64,000 nucleotides of DNA from Corynebacterium sp. (GTDB lineage: Bacteria > Actinomycetota > Actinomycetes > Mycobacteriales > Mycobacteriaceae), in NCBI RefSeq assembly GCF_030532195.1, contig NZ_JAUNLP010000006.1, positions 57,211 through 121,210 of the forward strand. The letters are read 5' to 3'. Positions 54,534 through 63,701 of this stretch are shown here, in pieces. Positions within the stretch are counted from its first letter, which is position 1. Every line of letters starts with the position of its first letter. The notes below the pieces were generated by a model. It was not told where the DNA came from, ran no database searches, and saw only the letters and a list, made by a program, of their open reading frames with translations. Position numbers and translations under genes: made by a program.

Positions 54534-55754
54534 ATGTCCATCCGGCACACCACCTCTGATTCGGCTTTTGCCGTAAGCTCGCGCGCAACCAATGCGCTGA
54601 TGCATCTCATCTCTCACGGTCATCGGCCAGCCGCGCTGATTGGCTCCTGGTTTGGCTACCGCGCCGTCCTCGCCGCTGATGTCGAGTTAACCGCCTGCGC
54701 TGCGTCCGAGCTGTTCGCAGACTCAGCCGACGCGTGGGTCTTTGGGTACCGCCCCTACTCCGGGGACAGCGCGCATGGAGTCACCGATTGCGTCGCATTG
54801 CTTGACGACGAAGGCGTGTGGCACTTTGACGGCCCGGGTTCGAAAGACCCCCATCATCCTGGGCTCGTAGCCTTACGGGAAGCTATTGCCGCCTCACATC
54901 AAAGCGAGCCAGCAGAAGCCTTGGAGTGGGATCACGGAGACAGTGCCGCCCACCGCGCGGCGGTCTTGAGCTGCAAAGAGGCTATTGCAGCAGGCGAGGT
55001 CTATCAGGCCTGCATATCTACTCGCTTCCATGCCGAACTCGCGCCGAATATTGATGCACTTTCACATGCTGGTGCATGGTTTGCCACCCGCGTCGCGCAC
55101 TACCAGCCAGCTCGCGCAGCATTTTTACCGGGGGATTTGGATGCAGGCATTCCGATCGTGGCCTCACTGAGTCCAGAGGAATTTCTCATTCGCAGCGGCA
55201 CTACTGTCAGCGAAACTCCGATTAAAGGCACTATCCCGGAAGACCACGACCCAACCGAACTGCTACGCAGCAGTAAGGACATCGCCGAGAACATCATGAT
55301 TGTCGACCTTGTTCGCCATGACCTGGGGCAGGTGGCCACCACCGGAACTGTAAAGGTCACGGATCTGCTCAGTGTGCGACCGGCCCCAGGAGTATGGCAT
55401 CTGTTCTCCACTGTCGAAGCCGAACTGCCTGAGCACCTGCCGCATGCTGAACTCATCGAGGCCTGTTTTCCACCGGCTTCCGTCACCGGTACACCAAAGC
55501 TACGCGCACAGGAACTGCTCCGACAGTGGGAACCGGCAACTCGAGGTGTGCACTGCGGCGCCATCGGCGCTGCCTGCGGCGACGCACTGGAGCTCAACGT
55601 GGCTATCCGCACCGCTGAATACAGAAAAGACCCGAACTCGGGCAGAGTTCGGGTCGAGGCCGGAATTGGTGGCGGAATCACCATCGACTCCACACCCGAT
55701 GGGGAGTGGGCCGAAATTGAGGCGAAAGCCGCCCCGCTGTTGCGGCAGCGCTAA
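54534..55754 (+). CDS. pabB: Aminodeoxychorismate synthase component I
   Basis: 406 residues from the ATG at 54534; TACGCT is 8 nt upstream, suggesting a leaderless mRNA. The open frame begins at 54285 but overlaps metG. Motifs of the anthranilate synthase/PabB family are IAAGEVYQACISTRF, SPEEFLI, PIKGTIPE, ENIMIVDLVRHDLGQV, FPPASVTGTPKLRAQELL and GAIGAACGDALELNVAIRT. It makes 4-amino-4-deoxychorismate for folate. No glutamine amidotransferase gene is adjacent, so the partner lies elsewhere. The stop abuts the convergent BetP-like gene (0 bp). Confidence 0.88.
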   Translation: MSIRHTTSDSAFAVSSRATNALMHLISHGHRPAALIGSWFGYRAVLAADVELTACAASELFADSADAWVFGYRPYSGDSAHGVTDCVALLDDEGVWHFDGPGSKDPHHPGLVALREAIAASHQSEPAEALEWDHGDSAAHRAAVLSCKEAIAAGEVYQACISTRFHAELAPNIDALSHAGAWFATRVAHYQPARAAFLPGDLDAGIPIVASLSPEEFLIRSGTTVSETPIKGTIPEDHDPTELLRSSKDIAENIMIVDLVRHDLGQVATTGTVKVTDLLSVRPAPGVWHLFSTVEAELPEHLPHAELIEACFPPASVTGTPKLRAQELLRQWEPATRGVHCGAIGAACGDALELNVAIRTAEYRKDPNSGRVRVEAGIGGGITIDSTPDGEWAEIEAKAAPLLRQR

Positions 55755-57431
55755 CTAGCTCTCATCACCGCGCATGCTGCGGGCACGACGGCGTTCGCGC
55801 TGCTCGGCGGCTTCTGCCAGGCGGCGTTCACGGGCCATACGGAGGGCAAAGCGACGCTGTTCCTTATCATCCAGGTAACGGGGATCGTCGGAAAGCCCCT
55901 TGACCAGCGCGACCATCAGCGCCAGGATGACCAGCACGAACGGGCTAGCTGCCAAAATAGTGATGTTCTGCAGGTTCGACAGCGCATCGCTGCCGCCAGT
56001 GACCAGCAGGACAATCGCAATCAAGGCGGTGAAGACACCCCACATAGCAGTGACACCACGGGATGCGGTCAGACGACCGAACTGGCTCATGGTACCCATC
56101 ACCGTGGAAGCCGAGTCAGCCGAGGTAATGAAGAAGGTAGCCAGCAGGACCATTGCGATGATTGAGGTGATTGCACCGCCTGGCAGGGAATCCAGCAGGT
56201 TGAACAGCTGGGCTTCTGCGGAACCATCGCCATAGATGGACTTGCCACTTTGCTCTGCGGTGATTGCCGAACCACCGAAGATGGAGAACCACACAGCCGA
56301 CACGATGGACGGAACTGCGACGACAGTGAAGACGAATTCACGAACGGTACGGCCACGCGAAATGCGGGCGATGAACATACCGACGAACGGCGACCAAGAA
56401 ATCCACCAAGCCCAGTAGAAGATGGTCCAGGACGACAGCCACTCACCGGCGGTGCCATCGGCAGAAGCGCTGGAACGGGCAGCCATCTCGAAGAAGGAGT
56501 CGAAGTAGTTGCCAATCGAGGTCGGGATCATGTTCAAAATGACCACGGTCGGGCCAACCACCAGCACGATTAACGCCAAAATGCCAGCGGCAACCATGTT
56601 GAAGTTCGAAATGTACTGAATACCCTTGCCCACACCGGACAGTGCCGACAGCAGAAACGCGCAGCCCAAGATAATAATCAGACCGATCCACAGCGGAGCG
56701 CCCTTGATGGCATCAAAACCGTTGAGCTCCAGGCCCGCAGAAATCTGCAGCACACCAACGCCCAGGGAGGCTGCCGTACCGAAGACGGTGGCGAAAATCG
56801 CAAGCGCGTCGATAAGCTTGCCCAACCATCCCTCCGCGCGGCGTGCACCAATCAGCGGAATGAAGGCGGAGGAGATCAGCTGCTTACGGCCAAGGCGGTA
56901 GGTGGAGTAAGCAATTGCCAGGCCGACGATTGCGTACAGGGACCATGGGTGCAGGGTCCAGTGGAACATCGTCGATGCCATTGCGGTGCCGACTTCGTTG
57001 GGCTGATGGCCCGGGACACCTTCGCGGTAGAAAGTCAGTGGCTCGGCAACGCCGTAGAACATCAGGCCGATGCCCATGCCGGCTGCAAACATCATCGCAA
57101 TCCAGCTAGGAGTGGAAAACTCCGGCTTCTCCTGATCCTTGCCCAAGCGGATGTGTCCGAACTTGGAAATTGCAATGGAGACAATGAAGAAGACGAAAAC
57201 GGTACTGGCGAGAATGAACAGCCAGCCGATATTTTCGACAACCCACGACAACGACGTCGAGGCGAAGCTGGAAAAGCTATCCGGCGCTGCAAGACCCCAG
57301 ATGACAATTGCCAGAATGGCAATAACTGCGGGGACTGTAACCCCCATGTTGACCGGAGTGTTGGCGGATGTCATGTCCGCTCTGGACTCCGATTCTTCCT
57401 GTAGTACTTCCTGTTCTGGTGGATTCGTCAT
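55755..57431 (-). CDS. betP: BCCT-family osmolyte transporter (BetP-like)
   Basis: 558 residues from the ATG at 57431 (GGTGGAGGA just upstream); TTG 57467 and ATG 57374 are alternatives. The acidic N-terminus ([17 protein letters not shown]) and basic C-terminal tail ([19 protein letters not shown] then RERRRA) match the osmosensing termini of BetP, and the core has [14 protein letters not shown] and [20 protein letters not shown]. About twelve helices are present. It imports glycine betaine with sodium when the medium is hyperosmotic (family knowledge). Its place beside rsmI-pmt equals that of betP in related corynebacteria. Confidence 0.85.
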   Translation of the reverse strand: MTNPPEQEVLQEESESRADMTSANTPVNMGVTVPAVIAILAIVIWGLAAPDSFSSFASTSLSWVVENIGWLFILASTVFVFFIVSIAISKFGHIRLGKDQEKPEFSTPSWIAMMFAAGMGIGLMFYGVAEPLTFYREGVPGHQPNEVGTAMASTMFHWTLHPWSLYAIVGLAIAYSTYRLGRKQLISSAFIPLIGARRAEGWLGKLIDALAIFATVFGTAASLGVGVLQISAGLELNGFDAIKGAPLWIGLIIILGCAFLLSALSGVGKGIQYISNFNMVAAGILALIVLVVGPTVVILNMIPTSIGNYFDSFFEMAARSSASADGTAGEWLSSWTIFYWAWWISWSPFVGMFIARISRGRTVREFVFTVVAVPSIVSAVWFSIFGGSAITAEQSGKSIYGDGSAEAQLFNLLDSLPGGAITSIIAMVLLATFFITSADSASTVMGTMSQFGRLTASRGVTAMWGVFTALIAIVLLVTGGSDALSNLQNITILAASPFVLVILALMVALVKGLSDDPRYLDDKEQRRFALRMARERRLAEAAEQRERRRARSMRGDES

Positions 57432-57592
57432 TCCTCCACCATGTCCGCTGCTATACAGGGATTTCAACTAAGAATGCGTGAATTCTCAGCTAAAACTCAT
57501 TTTTATTTGAAAATACAGCAATTCCGCCGAATGCGTTTCCGCTGTTCACCACAGGTCTTTCATACAACACGCGGAGGAAAGATAACAATCAG

Positions 57593-58504
57593 CTAACGAT
57601 TTTCCTCACGCGCTGCCAAAACCGCTTGATAAAGATCTCGATGCTTACTCATGCCCGCCTCTGCCGCGACCTGCTTGGCGGCATCTTTAAGCCGCATTCC
57701 CTCGCCCACAAGCTCTTCCACACTTCCAACCAGATCTTCGACAGCGACCTCTGTCGCCTGGCTGGAAACCCCCTCAATGACCACCGAAATCTCACCGCGC
57801 ACACCTTCGGCCGCCCAATCCGCCAACTCCCCCAACGTAGCGCGGCGGGTTTCCTCAAAGCGCTTGGTCAGCTCGCGGCTTACCGACGCACGTCGGTCCG
57901 CTCCCAGAATCTCCGCAGCATCCTTCAGCGTGGTGGCCAAGCGATGTGGCGACTCGAAGAAGCAGCACGCTCGGCGCTCCGTCTTCAGCGATTCCAACCA
58001 AGCCCGGCGCGCACCCTGCTTGCGCGGCGCAAAACCGTCAAAACAGAAATGTCCGACATTGAGCCCGCTGAGCGCCAACGCTGTTGTCACTGCACTCGGC
58101 CCCGGCACGCAGGTGACAGGAACATCCGCATCATGGGCTGCTGCCACCACCGCCAGACCGGGATCGGAGACGACTGGCATGCCTGCGTCAGTCACCACAA
58201 TGACCTTCTGCCCCGCCTTCGCAGCACGAATCAGGGCCTCGGTGCGGTCATCCTCGTTGTGATCAAAGTTCGAAATGAATTTCCCCTTTGGGGAAATGCC
58301 CAGCGCTGTTGCCAGGTTGCGAGCCCGCCTGGTGTCTTCCGCTGCGATGATATCGGCGTCGATAAGCGCACTGCGTAGCCGATCAGAAGCATCACCGATA
58401 TTGCCCAGCGGAGTGGCGACCAACGTGATTCCAGCAGCAAGCGGTTCAACGTCGCTTACTGATTGGATCTCATGCGGATTGGGGATCGAAGCCGGATGCG
58501 TCAT
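57593..58504 (-). CDS. rsmI: 16S rRNA (C1402-2'-O)-methyltransferase
   Basis: 303 residues, ATG at 58504. The SAM-binding start ITLVATPLGNIGDASDRLRSAL, AEDTRRARNLA, VVTDAGMPVVSDPG and VPGPSAVTTALALSGL are the tetrapyrrole-methylase-like fold of RsmI. FYESPHRL-like FFESPHRLATTLKD is present. It methylates the ribose of C1402 in 16S rRNA. It is divergent from pmt, with only 25 bp between start codons, so both promoters must overlap. Confidence 0.95.
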   Translation of the reverse strand: MTHPASIPNPHEIQSVSDVEPLAAGITLVATPLGNIGDASDRLRSALIDADIIAAEDTRRARNLATALGISPKGKFISNFDHNEDDRTEALIRAAKAGQKVIVVTDAGMPVVSDPGLAVVAAAHDADVPVTCVPGPSAVTTALALSGLNVGHFCFDGFAPRKQGARRAWLESLKTERRACCFFESPHRLATTLKDAAEILGADRRASVSRELTKRFEETRRATLGELADWAAEGVRGEISVVIEGVSSQATEVAVEDLVGSVEELVGEGMRLKDAAKQVAAEAGMSKHRDLYQAVLAAREENR

Positions 58505-58516
58505 GATTCCATACTT

Positions 58517-58530
58517 TAAACTGACTGTCG
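58517..58530 (+). promoter_or_regulatory. Candidate leaderless promoter of pmt
   Basis: TAAACT at 58517-58522 sits 7 nt before the GTG at 58530. No SD is visible. It overlaps the 5' region of the divergent rsmI gene. Confidence 0.5.
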
Positions 58531-60047
58531 TGACTAATGCCGTTTTGCCCCCACCGACACAATCTTCAGCTCAACCTCACTCGCGCACACTGCGCCCGTG
58601 GGATCGGTGGGACACGGTACTTTTTATCGTTCTCGGGCTGCTAACCGCGCTCACCCGCTTTATCGGGCTGAGCAGCAGAACCGACAATGGCACCCCGCTT
58701 TTTGACGAAAAGCACTACGTCCCCCAGGCCTGGCAGATCCTGGAGTCCACGCGAGACCCCTTTTCCGCAGGTATTGAGGACAATCCCGGCTTCGGACTCA
58801 TCGTGCACCCACCAGTGGCCAAGCAGGTCATCGCGCTCGGCGAATGGCTCTTCGGCTACAACGCCCTAGGTTGGCGTTTCATGTCGGCGGTGTGTGGCAC
58901 ACTCGTCGTCTTAGCGCTGATGGACATCGTCCGACGTCTCACTCGCGGCTCGAGGTTGGCGGTGGGCATTGTGGGGCTCTACGCGCTTGCCGACGGCGTG
59001 CTCTTTGTCTCCTCGCGCGTCGGCATGCTGGATATTATCCAGACCTTTTTCATCGTCGCAGCTGCATGGGCGCTGGTTCTTGACCAGGCGGATTCCAACC
59101 GTCGCTTGACTGCTGCCACTCAGCTGGGCGTCTATGGCCCCTACTTGAGTTACCGCTGGTGGCGCCTGCTGGCCGGTGTGTTCTTGGGTCTTGCCACCGG
59201 CGTGAAGTGGTCTGGTCTGTACTACATAGCCGCCTTCGGCCTGTGGTCCGTTTTCACTGACCTGGTGTACCGCCGAGAGGCTGGGGCGCAAAAACCGGTC
59301 GTCGGCGCATTGGTCCGAGACACGGCCCCGGCGCTGCGTGACTTAGTTGTTGTCCCGCTTGGCCTGTACTTCCTCAGCTGGCGCTCGTGGTTTGCCGAAG
59401 AAACCTCGGTTTACCGCCACATTTCCCCCGACGAACGCGATACGGGCCTACCCGGTACCGGCTGGTTGCCGGAGGCGGTGCAGAACTACATGCACTACCA
59501 AAACAGCGTGCTGAGTTTCCACGCCGAATTGACCACTTCCAACGGCCACCATCACCCCTGGGAATCCAAGCCCTGGGAGTGGCTAGTCAGCTGGCGGCCC
59601 ATGCTCTACTACTCCACCGAGACCACCTGCGGCGGCCAGGATTGCAAGGGCTGGATGATGCTCTTTGGCACCCCGCCAATCTGGTGGCTGCTTGTGCCTG
59701 TGCTGTTGTGGGCCGCGTGGCGCTGGCTCCGTCACCAGGACGGGCGCTACGCGCTGCCGGTTATTGGCTTCCTCGCCTCCTGGCTGCCGTGGGTTATCGC
59801 ATATGACCGTCAGATGTACTTCTTCTACGCCACCGCACTGATTCCATTCGTCCTCATCGCATTTGCACTGCTTGCCGACGACCTGGTCAACTGGCGCCCC
59901 GCCGGACAACCAGCCGGACTCATCGTGGTGGGAGTCCACGCGGTACTCGTGGTCGCCGCATTCATTTTTTGGCTACCGATTATGACGGGTTACCCATTGC
60001 CAATCGACCACTTTGACTGGCGATTCTGGCTGCCGTCCTGGAGCTAG
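58530..60047 (+). CDS. pmt: Dolichyl-phosphate-mannose--protein mannosyltransferase
   Basis: 505 residues from a GTG at 58530; the frame upstream runs through rsmI and is rejected. About ten membrane helices, with DEKHYVPQAWQILE as the PMT catalytic acidic stretch in the first loop (FDEKHY). HHPWESKPWEW and TETTCGGQDCKG in the large loop also match the bacterial PMT family. It transfers mannose from a polyprenyl phosphate to Ser/Thr of exported proteins, coupled to Sec. Overlaps the convergent zf-HC2 gene by 4 bp. Confidence 0.92.
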   Translation: MTNAVLPPPTQSSAQPHSRTLRPWDRWDTVLFIVLGLLTALTRFIGLSSRTDNGTPLFDEKHYVPQAWQILESTRDPFSAGIEDNPGFGLIVHPPVAKQVIALGEWLFGYNALGWRFMSAVCGTLVVLALMDIVRRLTRGSRLAVGIVGLYALADGVLFVSSRVGMLDIIQTFFIVAAAWALVLDQADSNRRLTAATQLGVYGPYLSYRWWRLLAGVFLGLATGVKWSGLYYIAAFGLWSVFTDLVYRREAGAQKPVVGALVRDTAPALRDLVVVPLGLYFLSWRSWFAEETSVYRHISPDERDTGLPGTGWLPEAVQNYMHYQNSVLSFHAELTTSNGHHHPWESKPWEWLVSWRPMLYYSTETTCGGQDCKGWMMLFGTPPIWWLLVPVLLWAAWRWLRHQDGRYALPVIGFLASWLPWVIAYDRQMYFFYATALIPFVLIAFALLADDLVNWRPAGQPAGLIVVGVHAVLVVAAFIFWLPIMTGYPLPIDHFDWRFWLPSWS

Positions 60048-60796
60048 TCACGCTGTGGCGGCAGGCCGGTAACCGGTAGTCCCGAGGCCGCTCGCCACGC
60101 CTGCGCAAGAGCCTGCGGCGTATAGCCGCCGAGCCACACCACCGCGAGTGCGACAGCCGAGAAAAACATCAGGGCAAGACCGGCGATTTCCGGCAGGCCT
60201 TGGACACCAATCAAGATGTCACGGATGCCAAAACCAATGCTGAACGTGGCAATCGCGCCGTAGACCGGCGCCATACCCATCGCTGCCCGAGGCCGCCACG
60301 CAGCCCAGAACATGCCCACTGCCAGAGCCAGGCGAATCGCCGCAAGCTGGAAAGCAGCGCGTGCACCAATCTCCATGGGGTCGACGGTGGCGGTGGATCC
60401 GTCGATAGGCGCACCAGATGTCGGTGCGGTAGTGCCGAATTGAATCATGTCTGAGGTGTCGGCAAGCGTGAGGATGCCCCAGACCGCCCAGCACAGCCCC
60501 AGCGCGATAAGCAGCCCGCGAGCGGTGCCAGCCATAATCATCCACGCGCGTTCGCGGCGGCGGCGTTCGGGTTCGATGGAGACCAAAATGCGTTCGGACA
60601 GGTCGTCGGTGGAGATGTCCGGCATGCCGTCGGCCGGCCCCACAGTAAGTGCACGGTTGAGCCGGACTGCGCGTTCGTACCACGTGCGGCAGTCCTCGCA
60701 GGCGCTCAAGTGCGCGTCAATGACTTCGTCGGCAATCGTCGGCTTCTCACCGTCCAGACGCGCTGACAAGCCTGCGCGAATGTCCTCGCATTCCAC
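60044..60796 (-). CDS. Zinc-finger (zf-HC2) anti-sigma-like membrane protein
   Basis: 250 residues, ATG at 60796. The N-terminus holds MECEDIRAGLSARLDGE and HLSACEDCRTWY, the His-x3-Cys-x2-Cys zinc finger of anti-sigma factors. After a cytoplasmic helix come about five to six membrane segments (from about residue 90), unlike single-pass anti-sigmas. No sigma factor gene is beside it, so its partner is unknown or it has another role. It lies 36 bp after the DoxX gene, possibly in one transcript. Confidence 0.8.
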   Translation of the reverse strand: MECEDIRAGLSARLDGEKPTIADEVIDAHLSACEDCRTWYERAVRLNRALTVGPADGMPDISTDDLSERILVSIEPERRRRERAWMIMAGTARGLLIALGLCWAVWGILTLADTSDMIQFGTTAPTSGAPIDGSTATVDPMEIGARAAFQLAAIRLALAVGMFWAAWRPRAAMGMAPVYGAIATFSIGFGIRDILIGVQGLPEIAGLALMFFSAVALAVVWLGGYTPQALAQAWRAASGLPVTGLPPQRD

Positions 60797-60832
60797 GGGG
60801 AATCTCCACCGCCTTTTACATACTCGTACGGA

Positions 60833-61246
60833 TTACCTAATGAACTGTCTATCCAGGCTGAACCGTCCTGCACCGAAGACAAAAATCATCACCAGCCCGC
60901 CGATGATTGCCATGACTAATTCGGCGCCGCCATCGCGGACGAACATGCCATTGCCCAGGTGCATCGACCACCAGGCGCCGATCATCTCAATGATGAAGAT
61001 CATGGCGACTGTTGGAGCCAGCAAACCGAGAATCAACAGCGCGCCGCCGACCAGTTCCACCAGCGCCACCACCCAGACTGTGAGATGAGCCTGCGGGATA
61101 TTCGCGGCCACGAAGTAACCCGTAGTCTTGTCGATACCGGTGATAAAAATCTTGTCCCAGCCGTGGAAGATAAAGATGATTCCGAGCATTAGGCGAAGAA
61201 TCACAAGCGCGATATCGCGCATTACCGGTCGATCCATGAGGGACAT
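60833..61246 (-). CDS. DoxX-family membrane protein
   Basis: 137 residues, ATG at 61246; ATG 61237 is also possible. Four hydrophobic segments, with ILRLMLGIIFIFHGWDKIF near the start and LVELVGGALLILGLL and VMAIIGGLVMIFVFGAGRFSLD, place it in the DoxX family, a quinol/thiosulfate-related or redox-stress group. The exact reaction is unknown. It is probably co-transcribed with the zf-HC2 gene below. Confidence 0.85.
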   Translation of the reverse strand: MSLMDRPVMRDIALVILRLMLGIIFIFHGWDKIFITGIDKTTGYFVAANIPQAHLTVWVVALVELVGGALLILGLLAPTVAMIFIIEMIGAWWSMHLGNGMFVRDGGAELVMAIIGGLVMIFVFGAGRFSLDRQFIR

Positions 61247-61401
61247 GCTACCCGACGAGCACGGGAACTATACAGATGTCTCCAGGACGGGCCTGTTGCG
61301 AATTGTGTGTGCAATTCGTGTGCGGACAAGATTCTCAAAAGATGCCTGCTGCCCGCTTTGGCCAACGCTTCCAACGACTTGTGAACAGACCCTACAAACG
61401 C
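61247..61401. other. Gene-free part of the gap between the DoxX and glpR genes
   Basis: With the adjoining terminator the gap is 302 bp. Apart from the hairpin I see no gene. A TATAGT lies upstream of the DoxX start on the reverse strand and may be its -10. Confidence 0.4.
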
Positions 61402-61435
61402 AAAAAGGCTTCTCCCAACCCCTCGGGAGAAGCCC
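61402..61435 (-). terminator. Terminator after the glpR-like gene
   Basis: GGCTTCTCCC / GGGAGAAGCC hairpin, followed on the reverse strand by TTTTTGCG. It lies about 114 bp beyond the stop at 61549. Confidence 0.8.
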
Positions 61436-61548
61436 TTCAGCCAAACACACCCGGTGTGTCATGTCTTAGGTAGCCCAATCGTAACAGGCACTGTCACCAG
61501 GAAAAAATCGCGTTGACGTGCTTAGAAACCTTTAAGGTTAATTATGGT

Positions 61549-62850
61549 CTAGCTCACGCGCTCCTGCGGCAAATCATCGTAACCGTCGTCGTCGAATTGA
61601 ACGTCCGTGTAGGCCAAATCAGCGAAATCTGGATCCTCGTCATCGAGCTCAACTACCACGGCACCCGGACGAAGCAGCCGCTGAGGAATGCCCAGTTCTT
61701 CGTCCTCGCGGTGGCGCACACCTAAGCGCGCCATCTTCATGCGACGAATGCGACGGGCACGCAATTCCTGCTCAGCACGCACAGTGCGACGCAGGCTAAC
61801 CAGGTAAACCGCCATCAGACCAACACCGAGCAGCGGAATCCACCAGGTCCAGCCGCCGACGAAAGCGGCAATCAGAATGGTCACCGCGATGAATGCGGCC
61901 AGACCTGCAACGGAGCGACGACGACGGGCAAAGCGGGTCTCTGCGTAGCGAGCATCCGACACTGGATCAAAGCCACCACGACCACGGCGCTTCTCCGCGA
62001 ATGCGTAATCGTCCTCAGTGAGCTGGTCGTCAACATCAGTGACGGTGGCGGCGGGGAGGCCCGAGTCGCGGGAGTCACCCACTTCAGCGGACTCCTCGGC
62101 TTCAGCGTCAGACTCGGCCTCCGCGTCGGCAGCCTCGGCTGCCTCCGCGTTCTCAGCCGTGTCATCACCGGTGATTTCAGCGTCCTCGGCATTCTCGGAA
62201 ACATCAGCGAACTCATCGAACATCAAATCATCAGCATCGACGTATTGACGGCGAACGTCTGTGCTGACCTCTGTGGCGGAGTTATCTGCTCGCACGGGCT
62301 CTGCCTTGACGGATACGGCCTCATCACGCTCGGTATCCTCGTCGGAAACGGCGTCAGTATCAGCATCGGCATCAGCAACGAGGTTTTCGTCCTCATCTGA
62401 ATCGGCCTCGGCCGCAGCCGTATCTCCAGCCGACTCTGCAGATTCTCCGGACTGCTCAGACCCAGCATCCTCCGGGTTCACAGCCGATTCAGGCTCCGCT
62501 GGCTTTGCCGACTCGAGTTCATAGACGATATCGCCGTCAACGACGGCGGGGTTGGTTGCCTCGTCCTCGGTGTCGTCGATAAGCACATCGCTAACATCGA
62601 AGTCGTCGTCAACGGACGCGTCGACGGTCTCAAGCGAATCGTCGACCTCCTCGGTGACGCGGACGTCGGCTTCCGTAAACGACGGACGACGCCGTGTTGT
62701 GGCCAGTTCGTCGCCGCCGCGATGCAGCACGCGGGTCTTGCCCAGTGCATCGGAGGTACGACGAATCGGCTTGCGGGTGTTGACTACCAGCGGTGCCAGC
62801 ACAAACAACCACAAGACAACGATGAGTATCAGCAATAGTGAACTCGACAT
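61549..62850 (-). CDS. glpR: GlpR/SepX-like membrane receptor of the divisome
   Basis: 433 residues from the ATG at 62850 with GAGGAGA SD. One N-terminal helix (about 2-22, SSLLLILIVVLWLFVLAPLV) is followed by RKPIRRTSDALGKTRVLHRG, a long acidic, low-complexity Asp/Glu/Ala segment (about 60-275), a basic patch, two hydrophobic segments (RSVAGLAAFIAVTILIAAFV and the next) and a C-terminal cytoplasmic tail. This, with a GNAT and MoeA-type gene upstream, matches corynebacterial glp-rimJ-glpR, where GlpR tethers the gephyrin-like protein Glp to the division membrane (Actinobacteria knowledge). SepX is its Streptomyces relative. Confidence 0.78.
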   Translation of the reverse strand: MSSSLLLILIVVLWLFVLAPLVVNTRKPIRRTSDALGKTRVLHRGGDELATTRRRPSFTEADVRVTEEVDDSLETVDASVDDDFDVSDVLIDDTEDEATNPAVVDGDIVYELESAKPAEPESAVNPEDAGSEQSGESAESAGDTAAAEADSDEDENLVADADADTDAVSDEDTERDEAVSVKAEPVRADNSATEVSTDVRRQYVDADDLMFDEFADVSENAEDAEITGDDTAENAEAAEAADAEAESDAEAEESAEVGDSRDSGLPAATVTDVDDQLTEDDYAFAEKRRGRGGFDPVSDARYAETRFARRRRSVAGLAAFIAVTILIAAFVGGWTWWIPLLGVGLMAVYLVSLRRTVRAEQELRARRIRRMKMARLGVRHREDEELGIPQRLLRPGAVVVELDDEDPDFADLAYTDVQFDDDGYDDLPQERVS

Positions 62851-63039
62851 AATCACTTCTCCTCGCACATCCGCCCCCGGGGATCGCCGTCTACCCCGGT
62901 CCTAGTGCGCTGACCGCACCGTGAGATTACACACACTACTCAACAGTGCAATCTACACAATGAAATCTGCACACCTAGCGCGCACATGCCAAATAGTAGA
63001 ATCGGCTTTCACCCTATCGGCGCGCTCACTTATGCCCGG

Positions 63040-63672
63040 TCAGGCGCGCCGTTGCGGAGGATATTTCTCGGCCTCTTCATATCGCGCCCGCCCGTCGGAC
63101 ACGATTTTCTCCACCGCACTCGTATCGCCGATGCGCGCGTACGTGAGGTGATCGCGCCACTGGCCGTCCATATGGAACGCCTCTCGCGCCACACCTTCGA
63201 ACTCGAACCCACAGTTTTGCAGCACGCTTATCGACGCAACATTGCTGTCCAACACCGTTGCTTCGAGTCGGTGGATGCCGATTTTCGTGGCATAGTCGCA
63301 GGCCAGCGCCACTGCGGCGGTGGCTGCTCCCCCGCGGGTAAACCGGCTGCCGACCCAATAGCCAATCCAGGCGTGGCCAACCGGAAAAGGTGTAATCGAG
63401 CCGAGGGTCAGCATGCCCGCCAACTGCCCGTTGACATCAATCGCCGAGACAATCATGTCGCCGTCGGCCTCGGAGCGACGCCAACTGCGCAGGTTGCGAC
63501 GGTAAGTCGAGATTTTATGGGCACTGTCCCAATCGGTGTTGATGGTGGGCTCGACCGGGCGCAGAATGTGTTCGTCGGCAAGACGGAGCTCACGCCATGA
63601 CCTCGCATCAGAGCGCTCGGGCACTCTCAGCCGCACTCGGCCTGCTTTCGTAATAAGTCGAGCAGTACGCAC
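63040..63672 (-). CDS. rimJ: RimJ/RimL-type GNAT acetyltransferase
   Basis: 210 residues, GTG at 63672. RLRVPERSDARSWRELRLADE is the RimJ-like start; GYWVGSRFTRGGAATAAVALAC gives the acetyl-CoA loop (R/Q-x-x-G-x-G/A) and LEATVLDSNVASISVLQNCGF the conserved C-terminal Asn-region. Probably acetylates protein N-termini. It sits between glp and glpR as in other corynebacteria; spacing to the partial glp gene is 29 bp and to glpR 189 bp. No SD is seen before the GTG. Confidence 0.85.
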   Translation of the reverse strand: MRTARLITKAGRVRLRVPERSDARSWRELRLADEHILRPVEPTINTDWDSAHKISTYRRNLRSWRRSEADGDMIVSAIDVNGQLAGMLTLGSITPFPVGHAWIGYWVGSRFTRGGAATAAVALACDYATKIGIHRLEATVLDSNVASISVLQNCGFEFEGVAREAFHMDGQWRDHLTYARIGDTSAVEKIVSDGRARYEEAEKYPPQRRA

Positions 63673-63701
63673 GATAGAGCAAACTCGCGGTTAAGCGCCG
63701 A

